Source of the DNA: Leucobacter rhizosphaerae
Lineage (GTDB): Bacteria; Actinomycetota; Actinomycetes; Actinomycetales; Microbacteriaceae
Direction: 5' to 3'
DNA: 64,000 nt
Assembly: GCF_022919175.1 (NCBI RefSeq)
Contig: NZ_CP095043.1
Location: 248,001-312,000 of the forward strand
Shown: positions 27,375 to 34,385 of the stretch, one piece after another
Numbering within the stretch: position 1 is the first letter of the stretch
How the letters are laid out: each line of letters starts with the position of its first letter
Notes under the pieces: model-generated
Told to the model about the DNA's origin: nothing
Databases searched by the model: none
The model's input: only the letters and a program-made list of their open reading frames with translations
Made by a program: the position numbers and the translations under genes

Positions 27375-27466
27375 GCGGCCTCCCTCCGGGTGCAGGGTGT
27401 CGGGTGTTGAGTGTCGGGTGGTGTCGGGGTGTCAGGGTCGAGGCACGGGGTGCGATGAGGCGGGGG

Positions 27467-29161
27467 TCAGTCGTAGCGGCCCTCCGCGAACCACCGCGCC
27501 GACTCATGGAAGAGCAGCCAGGCGTCACCTCCTTCGAGTTGCAGCTGGAGCCGGAACCGGGTCGGGGTGCCCTGCCACCAGCGCTCGCGCAGCGCCCAGG
27601 GCAGCGACCACTCCTGCACGGTCTCGGTGAGGCTGAGATCGCCCACGCGCAGCCGCACCGGTGTCGCGGTGAGCAGGTCGTCCTCGTCGACACCGACGGC
27701 TCGGCCCTCGGCGTCGAGCAGCTCGGACGGCAGCGGCGAGGGGAAGACCCGACTGGGGGTCGCGCCGCTCAGGCTGCCGGGCCACGGGCCTGCCGCGGAG
27801 GCTCGGGATCCGCGCTCGCGCGAGCGCGCCGTGCTCCACGGCACGAAGCGCTGACGATCCCCGAGCAGCCGCCCGCCGGTGAGCTCCATCGTGCCGACGC
27901 CGGTGTGGCCGAGGGTGCTCTGCGCGCGGCTCAGGTGGTGGTGCACCCGCGTGTCGGGCTCGGTGCTCCACAGCCCGGGTTCGTGCGCGGCGGCGCGGTC
28001 GGTGTGGGTGGGGGTGATGCGCACGTGCGTGATGCCGGCCCCGCCCCGCTCGGTCTCGCGCACGGCGGAGGCGGCCTGCCACCGGATCCTGCCGACGGTG
28101 TCGGCAGCGGTGAATCGGTGGGGGTGCAGCCACTCGCGCTCGTGCCGGAGCCCCACGTCGTCGGTGAGTTCGATGCGCAGCGCGGTGCACACGAGGCGAT
28201 CCGCGGTGAGTGCCGAGATGAAGCGCTCGGCGAGCGTCGCGCACGCGAAGGCGAGCTGTTCGGTCGTGTCGATCGGCGGCTCGAACGTGAGCTCGATCGC
28301 GCGCTCGCGCACCGGATCGCGGGGGCGCACCTCGGCGCCGCGATCCTGCCCGAGTGCGGCGGCCCGGCGGTGCGCGGTGAGCCCCTCCGCCCCGAACCGC
28401 TGCTGCACGGCGTCCTCGGGCAGCGCCGCGAGCGCCCCGAGCGTGCGGATCCCGAGCCCCACGAGCAGGTCCGCGAACCCGGCGGATGCGGCGCGGGAGA
28501 CGGGGAGCGGACTCAGGAACGCCGCCGAGCCTCCGGGCGGCACGATGCGGACGGCCTCGGCCGGGGCCTCGATACCGGGGGTGGTCGCGGTGGCGCGCAC
28601 CGCCTGCTCGGCCGCGAAGAGCCCGTCGGCGATCCCGACCCGCGCCAGCGGCAGGCCGAGCTCCGCGGCGAGTCGCAGCAGGGCCGCCGCCGCGGGCTCC
28701 TCGCCGCCGTAGTAGCGGGCCGGGCCGCGCACCCGCATGGCGCAGAGACCCGGGCGGCGCAGCTCGATGCCGGGGATCAGCTGCTCGAGTGCGGCGATGA
28801 CCGGTGCGAAGCGGCGCCCGTCGACCTCGGGATCGTGCGGGTGGACCACGAGGGTCGGGCACCGGGACTGCGCCTCCCGTTCCCGGAGCCCCGTGCGCAC
28901 CCCCTCCGCCCGCGCCGCGGCGGAGCACGCGACCACGCGGTGCTGCGCGAGGAGTGCGATCGGGGGAATCGCGGCGTCCGGGGCCTCCGAAATACCCGGG
29001 ATCTCCGCAGCACCCGGGGCCTCCGAAATACCCGGGCTCTCCGCAGCGCGCGTCGCGACCACCCGCTCCTGCGGCTCATCCGCGGCCTCCTGATCGCGGA
29101 GCAACGCGTGGATCGGCCAGTCGGGCACCCAGAAGACCAGGGTGCGGCTCGGTGCGGTCAT
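27467..29161 (-). CDS. imuB: ImuB, Y-family polymerase-like mutasome adaptor
   Basis: A 564-residue protein of the DinB/ImuB group. ImuB lacks polymerase activity and links DnaE2 to the beta clamp during damage-induced mutagenesis. The N-terminus VFWVPDWPIHAL and the central RVGIADGLFAAEQAV and LGIRTLGALAALP (helix-hairpin-helix) blocks are visible. The acidic residues needed for catalysis by active Y-family enzymes are not apparent. A 12-residue unit (ESPGISEAPGAA-type) is repeated at residues 41-64. Its ATG overlaps the imuA stop (ATGA), so the two are translationally coupled. The tail of about 180 residues corresponds to the DnaE2/ImuA interaction region. Confidence 0.88.
   Translation of the reverse strand: MTAPSRTLVFWVPDWPIHALLRDQEAADEPQERVVATRAAESPGISEAPGAAEIPGISEAPDAAIPPIALLAQHRVVACSAAARAEGVRTGLREREAQSRCPTLVVHPHDPEVDGRRFAPVIAALEQLIPGIELRRPGLCAMRVRGPARYYGGEEPAAAALLRLAAELGLPLARVGIADGLFAAEQAVRATATTPGIEAPAEAVRIVPPGGSAAFLSPLPVSRAASAGFADLLVGLGIRTLGALAALPEDAVQQRFGAEGLTAHRRAAALGQDRGAEVRPRDPVRERAIELTFEPPIDTTEQLAFACATLAERFISALTADRLVCTALRIELTDDVGLRHEREWLHPHRFTAADTVGRIRWQAASAVRETERGGAGITHVRITPTHTDRAAAHEPGLWSTEPDTRVHHHLSRAQSTLGHTGVGTMELTGGRLLGDRQRFVPWSTARSRERGSRASAAGPWPGSLSGATPSRVFPSPLPSELLDAEGRAVGVDEDDLLTATPVRLRVGDLSLTETVQEWSLPWALRERWWQGTPTRFRLQLQLEGGDAWLLFHESARWFAEGRYD
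28970..29041 (-). repeat. 36-bp tandem duplication inside imuB
   Basis: Two adjacent 36-bp units (28970-29005, 29006-29041) encode nearly identical 12-residue Pro/Gly/Glu-rich segments in an N-terminal loop of ImuB. The reading frame is kept, so it is a benign in-frame expansion. Confidence 0.75.
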
Positions 29162-29808
29162 CGCGGCACCAGGCGACGGACGGACGATGCGGCGGGGTCG
29201 ACGACGCTGCCGCCCGCGAAGCGCACGGTGTGCCGGAGCGTGCCGCGCCGATCCTGCGACTGCACCGCGATCTCGCGCTCCTCGAGCGCACCGGTGCCCG
29301 CGCCGAGCCCCCGCCACCGCGACGCGGTGACCCGCAGCGAGCTCTCGGGGTGCGGCCAGTCGCCCGCGACGACGAGCGCCGTGCCGTGCTCGCGCAGGCG
29401 CGCGGAGATGCGCTCCACCTCGCCGGGCCGCGGCCGGATCGAGGGGACCAGCAGCACCACCGTGAGGACTTCGCTCAGCGCACCACTCAGGCCGATCGCG
29501 TCCGAGCCGGGCTCGGGGATCAGAATGCAGCGGTCGAGCGCGATCCCGAGCGCGGTGGCGGCCTCCGCGCCGAACGTGGGGCAGCCGATCACCCCGCACC
29601 AGGCCCCGGAGGCGGAGGCCTCGGAGAGCATCGAAAGTGCGAGCTGCTGCGACCCGTGCACGGCGTAGCTGGCCCCCTTCCGCAGCGAGCCGCCGGGCAG
29701 CAGCGGGCGGAGCCCCGCGGAGGTGGGCAGGGCACGATCGTCGAGCCGCAGCGGCTGCATCTCGGAGATGCGCTGCTGCAGCGTGCGGACGGTCGTGGGG
29801 GAGTGCAT
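29158..29808 (-). CDS. imuA: ImuA-like mutasome protein (RecA-like fold)
   Basis: A 216-residue protein at the head of the imuA-imuB-dnaE2 run, of the RecA/SulA-like ImuA' group. A degenerate RecA core is recognisable (LPGGSLRKGASYAVHG where RecA has its P-loop; no clear GxxxxGK[ST]). It ends in a basic tail (SSVRRLVPR), the region that contacts RecA in studied ImuA' proteins. ATG 29808 is chosen because the earlier ATG at 29826 lies inside the LexA-type palindrome. No strong ribosome site is seen, so translation may be from a short leader. Its stop overlaps the imuB start. Confidence 0.8.
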   Translation of the reverse strand: MHSPTTVRTLQQRISEMQPLRLDDRALPTSAGLRPLLPGGSLRKGASYAVHGSQQLALSMLSEASASGAWCGVIGCPTFGAEAATALGIALDRCILIPEPGSDAIGLSGALSEVLTVVLLVPSIRPRPGEVERISARLREHGTALVVAGDWPHPESSLRVTASRWRGLGAGTGALEEREIAVQSQDRRGTLRHTVRFAGGSVVDPAASSVRRLVPR

Positions 29809-29815
29809 GCAGCAA

Positions 29816-29837
29816 TATTCGAACATATGTTCGAATA
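29816..29837. promoter_or_regulatory. LexA (SOS) box upstream of imuA
   Basis: A perfect 22-bp palindrome centred on CGAACATATGTTCG, an exact match to the actinobacterial SOS box form CGAAC-N4-GTTCG. It lies 8 bp before the imuA ATG, so bound LexA would block that promoter. The divergent DUF2469 gene starts 48 bp to the other side, so it may also be affected. Confidence 0.9.
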
Positions 29838-29884
29838 AGTCAATCTCGATTCGGCGGGTCTCGGACGGGGTTAGGATGGGAGGG

Positions 29885-30208
29885 ATGAACGAGGAAGAGC
29901 TAGACGATTACGAACGCGAAGCCGAGCTGTCGCTGTTCCGGGAATACCGCGACATCGCCAGTCAGTTCCGCTATGTCGTGGAGACCGAGCGCCGGTTCTA
30001 CCTGGCCAACGACGTCGACCTCAAGCGGCAGGACGCGGGTAGCGACTTCTACTTCGAGCTCTCGATGACGGACGTCTGGGTCTGGGACGTGTACCGGGCC
30101 GACCGCTTCGTGAAGTCGGTTCGGGTGCTCACGTTCAAGGACGTGAACGTGGAGGAGCTGTCGGCGCGCGAGTTCTCGCTGCCGCAGGAGCTCGCGCTCG
30201 ACGAGTAG
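29885..30208 (+). CDS. DUF2469 family protein
   Basis: A 107-residue acidic protein of the DUF2469 family, conserved beside yraN in Actinobacteria and of unknown function. It opens with MNEEELDDYEREAEL and contains an FVKSVRVLTFKDVNVEEL block characteristic of the family. ATG 29885 follows GGGAGGG directly, and TAGGAT (29872-29877) may be its -10 box. It is divergent from imuA, sharing an upstream region that contains the SOS palindrome. Confidence 0.85.
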   Translation: MNEEELDDYEREAELSLFREYRDIASQFRYVVETERRFYLANDVDLKRQDAGSDFYFELSMTDVWVWDVYRADRFVKSVRVLTFKDVNVEELSAREFSLPQELALDE

Positions 30209-30327
30209 CCGCACACCCCGCTCACACCCCGTCGTCCAGCGACCGTCGGTGCTGAGTTCTCCACATCGGTTCGGGATCCCCGGTTCCGTGCACCCCCGCA
30301 CCCCACCATGGGTGCAGGAGGTGCGAC

Positions 30328-30714
30328 ATGACCCGCACAGCAGTACACCCGGTCCGGGTGCCCCACCGGCAGACCCTCGGTGCCCGCGGCGAAACCATCG
30401 CGGCGGCCTACCTCGAGGGGCTCGGCTACCGCATCCTCGAGCGCAACTGGCGCACCCGCACGGGTGAGCTCGATCTCATCGTGCGCGACGGGCAGGTTCT
30501 CGTCGCCGTGGAGGTGAAGACCCGCAGCGGAGCGGGCTACGGCAGCCCGCTGGAGGCCATCACCGCCCTGAAGATGAGCCGACTGCGACGGTTGCTCCTC
30601 GAGTGGGTGCGCGCATCCGGTGAGCGCGGGTCCCGGCTCCGAGTGGACGCCGTCGGGATCACCCTCCGACCGGGGGAACGGCCCCGCATCGACCACCTGC
30701 AGGGCATCTCGTGA
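30328..30714 (+). CDS. YraN/UPF0102 family endonuclease-like protein
   Basis: A 128-residue protein of the UPF0102 family with a restriction-endonuclease-like fold. Family motifs are visible: [23 protein letters not shown] (metal-binding acidic) and VAVEVKTR (ExK). The biological role is unproven; it is commonly encoded next to comM and dprA, pointing to DNA uptake or recombination. Its stop overlaps the comM GTG start by 4 bp, so comM is translationally coupled to it. Confidence 0.88.
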   Translation: MTRTAVHPVRVPHRQTLGARGETIAAAYLEGLGYRILERNWRTRTGELDLIVRDGQVLVAVEVKTRSGAGYGSPLEAITALKMSRLRRLLLEWVRASGERGSRLRVDAVGITLRPGERPRIDHLQGIS

Positions 30715-31801
30715 GCCGCGGGGCGAAACACGGAGTGTGCCGCGCTGCTTCTGTGGCGCTCACGGGGCTCGACGGTACGGCGGTCATGGTGGAGGCTGCC
30801 GTTGCTCAGCAGTTGCCGGGCATGGCCATCATCGGGCTCCCCGACACAGCGCTGGCCGAGGCGAAACTCCGGGTCCGCACCGCGACGACGCAGGCCGGGT
30901 TGCCGCTCGCGGATCGTTTCATCCTGGTCAACCTCAGCCCTGCGGCGCTTCCGAAGCAGGGATCCGGCTTCGACCTCGCGATCGCGCTGGCTGCGCTCGC
31001 CGCATCGGGGCACCTGCCGACCGGCCGGCTCGCGGAGACGGCCCACCTCGGCGAGCTCGGCCTCGACGCCGAGCTGCGCCGCCCTGCGGGTCTCCTCACC
31101 GCCACGGTCGCCGCGCGTGCGCTCGGGTTCAGCCGGGTAATGGTGCCCGAGGCGGGTGGTGCCGAGGCCGCGCTGGTGCCCGGCATCGAGGTCATCGCAG
31201 CACGGGATCTGGCGGGTGCGGTGGCCTGGCACCGGGGTGAGCCGGAGGGGTGGCGCGTGGTGCCCTCCGGCGCGAGCGCCGGAGGTACGGGCAGTGCGGG
31301 TGCGGACGCTGCGGACGGTGCGGACCATGCCGGAGACATGTCCGACATCATCGGTCAGCCGGAGGCAGTGGAGGCGTTGGTGGTCGCTGCCGCGGGAAGG
31401 CACCACGTCTCGCTGCTCGGGCCCCCGGGCACCGGGAAGACGCTGCTCGCGACTCGCCTCCCCACGATCCTGCCCGATCTCACCCCGGACGAGGCGATCA
31501 CGGCGAGCAGCATCGCGTCGCTCGGCGGGCTGCCGCTCACGGCACTCGTCCGCCGGCCGCCGTTCGAGCGGCCGCACCACACCGCGTCGGCGGTATCGAT
31601 CATCGGGGGCGGCTCGGGCGGTGAGGTCCGTGCGGGTGCCATCACGCGGGCGTGCCACGGGGTCCTGTTCCTCGACGAGGCCCCGGAGTTTCCGCGCGGG
31701 GTCCTGGACTCGCTGCGGCAACCGCTCGAGGCGGGCACAGTGGAGATCCATCGATCGCGTGTCCGCACAACCCTGCCCGCGCACCTGCAGCTGGTCGTGC
31801 T
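30711..31801 (+). pseudogene. comM: comM (YifB Mg-chelatase-like ATPase), 5' part, interrupted by island
   Basis: The first 363 codons of ComM, a hexameric AAA+ helicase that promotes branch migration during integration of transformed DNA. Visible are the N-terminal Lon-like fold, Walker A GPPGTGKT and Walker B VLFLDEAPEF. Homology stops after LPAHLQLV, where the family continues into AANPCPCG; instead the frame runs about 15 codons into foreign DNA and stops at 31850. The remaining part is found at 46725-47222. The lost third includes the arginine finger/sensor region and the C-terminal domain, so the product is probably inactive unless the island excises. Confidence 0.93.
31799..31801. other. 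Left junction of the island (candidate core GCT)
   Basis: comM coding similarity ends at GTGGCT-like sequence ending in GCT (31799-31801), followed by TTTGTGTACG. An inverted repeat ACTGGA/TCCAGT (31811-31816, 31827-31832) lies just inside and may be a recombinase-binding site. Confidence 0.55.
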
Positions 31802-31916
31802 TTGTGTACGACTGGATATTGTTTGGTCCAGTATTGTCGGTCTTATGTGACCTTCATTTCGAGACCGCTTGCGGAGGACCCAACAGTGATTTGGCATAAG
31901 CATTCTGTTGTCTAGT

Positions 31917-32081
31917 GTGGTGTGCGATTCCTGGGATGAGGGGGATGACGGACTTGGTCTAGAGCGCGCGCCGTCCTGTCCTTACTGCAGCAGCGACGTA
32001 ATGTTTCAATGGCGAAGGTGGTGGGAGTGCCCCCGTTGTGACGGTGTTCGCCTGCCGGACCTGCTTCACCCCGCGGAATGA
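31917..32081 (+). CDS. Possible small zinc-ribbon protein
   Basis: A 54-codon open frame at the left end of the island, starting at GTG 31917 (or GTG 31920). It encodes CPYC and, 15 residues later, CPRC, the two knuckles of a zinc ribbon, separated by a Trp-rich segment (WRRWWE). The paired CPxC spacing is unlikely by chance, but no ribosome site is visible and the frame is short. It could be a complete small regulator or a fragment of a larger zinc-ribbon protein. The only gene-like signal in the first 350 bp of the island. Confidence 0.35.
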   Translation: MVCDSWDEGDDGLGLERAPSCPYCSSDVMFQWRRWWECPRCDGVRLPDLLHPAE

Positions 32082-32148
32082 AGATCAGAGACTCACTAGT
32101 CGAGGTATCGCTTCGAATTAGGGCGGTGGAACTGGGTACGATTCGAGC

Positions 32149-32931
32149 GTGGAAAACCATCACCTGGACACTCTGGTTGTTAGGACTGAACCGGTTCGCG
32201 TCACGAAGAATCTGAAGCAAGTAGTAGGGGACCACCTGGAGCAATGGGGGTCAGGATTCATCCTGAGGCGCCTAGATACCTTGAAGGGGACAAATCAGCC
32301 CGTTGAACTCGTTTCCTCGACTGACCCGGACGAGGCTATCGTCCTGGGTCAACTCCCCGAATGGTTTGCGCAGTATCTTCCTTTGGGTGCCCTCGGTCGA
32401 TTCGCTTGTCCTATCACGGCTACCTGCAATGTTCAGGGGCACCTCTATGTCGTGGACGGTCGGCTGAATGGTTTCCTTGTATTTGAGCCCCATTGGACCA
32501 GAGTTGAGGAACTCGGGGATCAGAGCGCCTTGGAATCTCTCGCGGATAGATGCGAAGGCGTATTCCCGTCAGACCATAGTGATTTGACTGAGCAGGGACA
32601 CCTACGTATCTCTGGCACGCTCGAGCACAAGCTGAAATCGCTGGGTGTGCATCGTGGAGTTCACTACCTCGACACGGTCTATGTGATCCAGAATCTCAAA
32701 CGGGAACGGCGCTATGAGGAGGCGTTGGAGATCGCCTTGGTGGCGACTGAGGCGAGCTTTGTCCAGTCAGACCGAGACCCAAGTGCTTCTTCCTACCCTC
32801 CTCCGTTTTATGCCAAACACGCCGGGATTATTCTTCGGAAGCTCGGCCGAATGGAAGAGTCGAAGCTCTTGGCTAAACGATATGAGAACGCGTTGACCCA
32901 GAGCACCAGAAAGCGCGATACCGTCGGTTGA
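32149..32931 (+). CDS. Unrecognised island protein
   Basis: A 260-residue soluble protein that I do not recognise. The N-terminal two-thirds is mixed alpha/beta with no signature motif. The last 75 residues look like two TPR-type helical hairpins (NLKRERRYEEALEIALVAT, then HAGIILRKLGRMEES), suggesting a protein-binding tail. The GTG start at 32149 lies 7 bases after TACGAT (32137-32142), so it may be the leaderless first gene of the cargo. The next frame begins at its stop codon. Its place in a defence island is the only hint of role. Confidence 0.65.
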   Translation: MENHHLDTLVVRTEPVRVTKNLKQVVGDHLEQWGSGFILRRLDTLKGTNQPVELVSSTDPDEAIVLGQLPEWFAQYLPLGALGRFACPITATCNVQGHLYVVDGRLNGFLVFEPHWTRVEELGDQSALESLADRCEGVFPSDHSDLTEQGHLRISGTLEHKLKSLGVHRGVHYLDTVYVIQNLKRERRYEEALEIALVATEASFVQSDRDPSASSYPPPFYAKHAGIILRKLGRMEESKLLAKRYENALTQSTRKRDTVG

Positions 32932-33116
32932 TTGATTGCGCTCGAAAACTCACGCGAATGAATAGAGTCATTCGTGAAAGGTTTGGGTACTGCAAGAACT
33001 GTTTCGTGGAGTCGCAGAGTTGGGGTTTGCTTGACAATTTCCTAGCTTCGAGCGGCACTTTTCGAATTGCCAGTCGGGTGCGGCGCGGCGATATGGTGGC
33101 TGGTACGTTGCTGCCT

Positions 33117-33905
33117 ATGGCAATAAGCTCAGCCCAATGTGCCGCTCTGGCCCAGATGCTTCACACAAGTGATGACCTTGATCGTTGGCGACTAAGAGCG
33201 CATCGTGTGGAGGTACCTGAGCGTGGAAGCGAGCTAGCGATTGATGACACAGTTTTCCCTCCCATGGCGATAAGCCAGCTTGTAAGGACGTCTCTCGTAT
33301 CCGCTGGTGAGCACCTGCGCCTCGCGCTTGATGCCATTAAAGCGAAGCAGGTCTATCCGTCATCTCATTTCACGGTCCTACGAGGGGCTCTGGTTGGTAG
33401 CTCGCAAGCCGTCTGGATCTTGGAAGCTGAAGACCGACAAGTGCGCCAGGAGCGTGGTTTAACCGTAATAGCTGAAATGTACGAGCAAATGGGCAAGTAC
33501 TACTCCTTTCTCGAGGGAACGCAACTGGACGAAGAGGATAAGGCAGCCCTTAACGAGCAACAGGCCTGGTTGAGGCAGCGCCGCGCTGACGTTGCCTCAA
33601 TGAAGAGGACTAAAGCGTCTCTCAAGCTCACCGAAGTTATCGGCAGCGCTGCTGATTACGCTTTCTTGGAATTGAAGTTTCGTGAGGCCGTTAGACGTAT
33701 GTGGCGGGAGATGAGCGCGGACGCTCACGTCCTAGGATGGTCACTTTTCCAGCGAACAATCTTTGGCCAGCCTGATCGACGGACGGGAATCGGCGAGGGG
33801 ACCTCTCCAGGAAGCCCGGAGCACGTAGCTGAGCCTTTCATGGCCTCGTATCGAATGTTGCGGGCGGGATGGTCCCTATTTGACCGCCGCTGCGAGGCAG
33901 CCTAG
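33117..33905 (+). CDS. Unrecognised mostly helical island protein
   Basis: About 262 residues, predicted to be almost all helical, with no catalytic motif I recognise. A central stretch (LVSAGEHLRLALDAI, then FTVLRGALVGSSQAVWIL) recalls uncharacterised actinobacterial proteins annotated only as hypothetical. The start is uncertain: ATG 33117, ATG 33093, ATG 32958 and TTG 32928 are in frame and none has a good ribosome site. It follows the preceding gene closely in the same direction, so the two may be an operon and act together. An inverted repeat that could end the transcript follows 13 bp after the stop. Confidence 0.6.
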   Translation: MAISSAQCAALAQMLHTSDDLDRWRLRAHRVEVPERGSELAIDDTVFPPMAISQLVRTSLVSAGEHLRLALDAIKAKQVYPSSHFTVLRGALVGSSQAVWILEAEDRQVRQERGLTVIAEMYEQMGKYYSFLEGTQLDEEDKAALNEQQAWLRQRRADVASMKRTKASLKLTEVIGSAADYAFLELKFREAVRRMWREMSADAHVLGWSLFQRTIFGQPDRRTGIGEGTSPGSPEHVAEPFMASYRMLRAGWSLFDRRCEAA

Positions 33906-33917
33906 TTTTCTTCATCC

Positions 33918-33947
33918 TGACAACAAAAGCGTCCCATGTTGTTGTCA
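33918..33947 (+). terminator. Inverted repeat after the left cargo genes
   Basis: TGACAACAA (33918-33926) pairs exactly with TTGTTGTCA (33939-33947) across a 12-base loop, 13 bases after the stop codon. It could be a weak terminator or a transposon end; the AT-rich stem argues for caution. Confidence 0.4.
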
Positions 33948-33978
33948 ACCAGACCCTTGTGGCAGTCAATCCGCGAGC

Positions 33979-34096
33979 TCATTTAGCAGGAACCTGGGTT
34001 TGATGCACGTATAGGTGACAGTTTGGCCAGGCAGCGAGTGCGATCTGTTTGTTCATGATGATCTCGTACTCGACCGGCGGGCCGCCTAGCTGGTTG
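33979..34096 (-). pseudogene. Possible transposase C-terminal relic
   Basis: On the minus strand the frame reads NQLGGPPVEYEIIMNKQ and stops at 33979. The PPVEYE segment preceded by LGG resembles the end of IS3/IS481-type transposases (LGYxPPVEYE). Upstream the similarity fades at once, so only a stub remains, with no inverted repeats I can assign. Judged on a short match. Confidence 0.35.
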
Positions 34097-34385
34097 GAGG
34101 CGCGCACCGGCCTTATCGCCGTCGGCCATTGCGTTGTCGATCGACGTTCGAAAGGAGTCGCGATGGCTGACAGGGTGGTCTGAATCAGGTCGGGATTTCA
34201 GTTCTCGAGTAGGTGCTGGCGGGCGGGAAGCGTTCGGATTCGCCTCTAAGCTGCCAGGTTCCCTCGTCGTAAAGCGAGGTCGAGAAATGCTTCAGATTGT
34301 CCACTGTGGACGAATTCCGTTAATAGGTACGCGATCTTGCGGGAGGATATGGACTGAAACGCAATGAACACCAACGGAGGATAAC

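Larger units (their letters stand above)
33906..34385. other. 480-bp gap with hairpin and transposase relic
   Basis: Between the two-gene left cargo and the RloC-like gene. It contains the 9-bp inverted repeat at 33918-33947, a possible transposase relic on the minus strand, and GGAGG (34376-34380) serving the next gene. I support no intact gene here. The relic suggests that the island was assembled from separate pieces. Confidence 0.55.

Noticed and set aside
23822..27410. Long plus-strand open frames opposite dnaE2
   Set aside because: They lie exactly antisense to a clearly recognised polymerase gene, have Arg/Gly/Val-rich shadow composition and no ribosome site; they result from GC-rich codon bias.
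29885..30208. DUF2469 gene as an SOS gene
   Set aside because: The palindrome is nearer the imuA side and the DUF2469 -10 box lies about 35 bp away from it; regulation is possible but not supported.
32928..33116. Extended N-terminus of the helical island protein, including CKNC
   Set aside because: The upstream start is TTG at the previous stop with no ribosome site; the sequence before ATG 33093/33117 is not clearly coding. Left as an alternative only.
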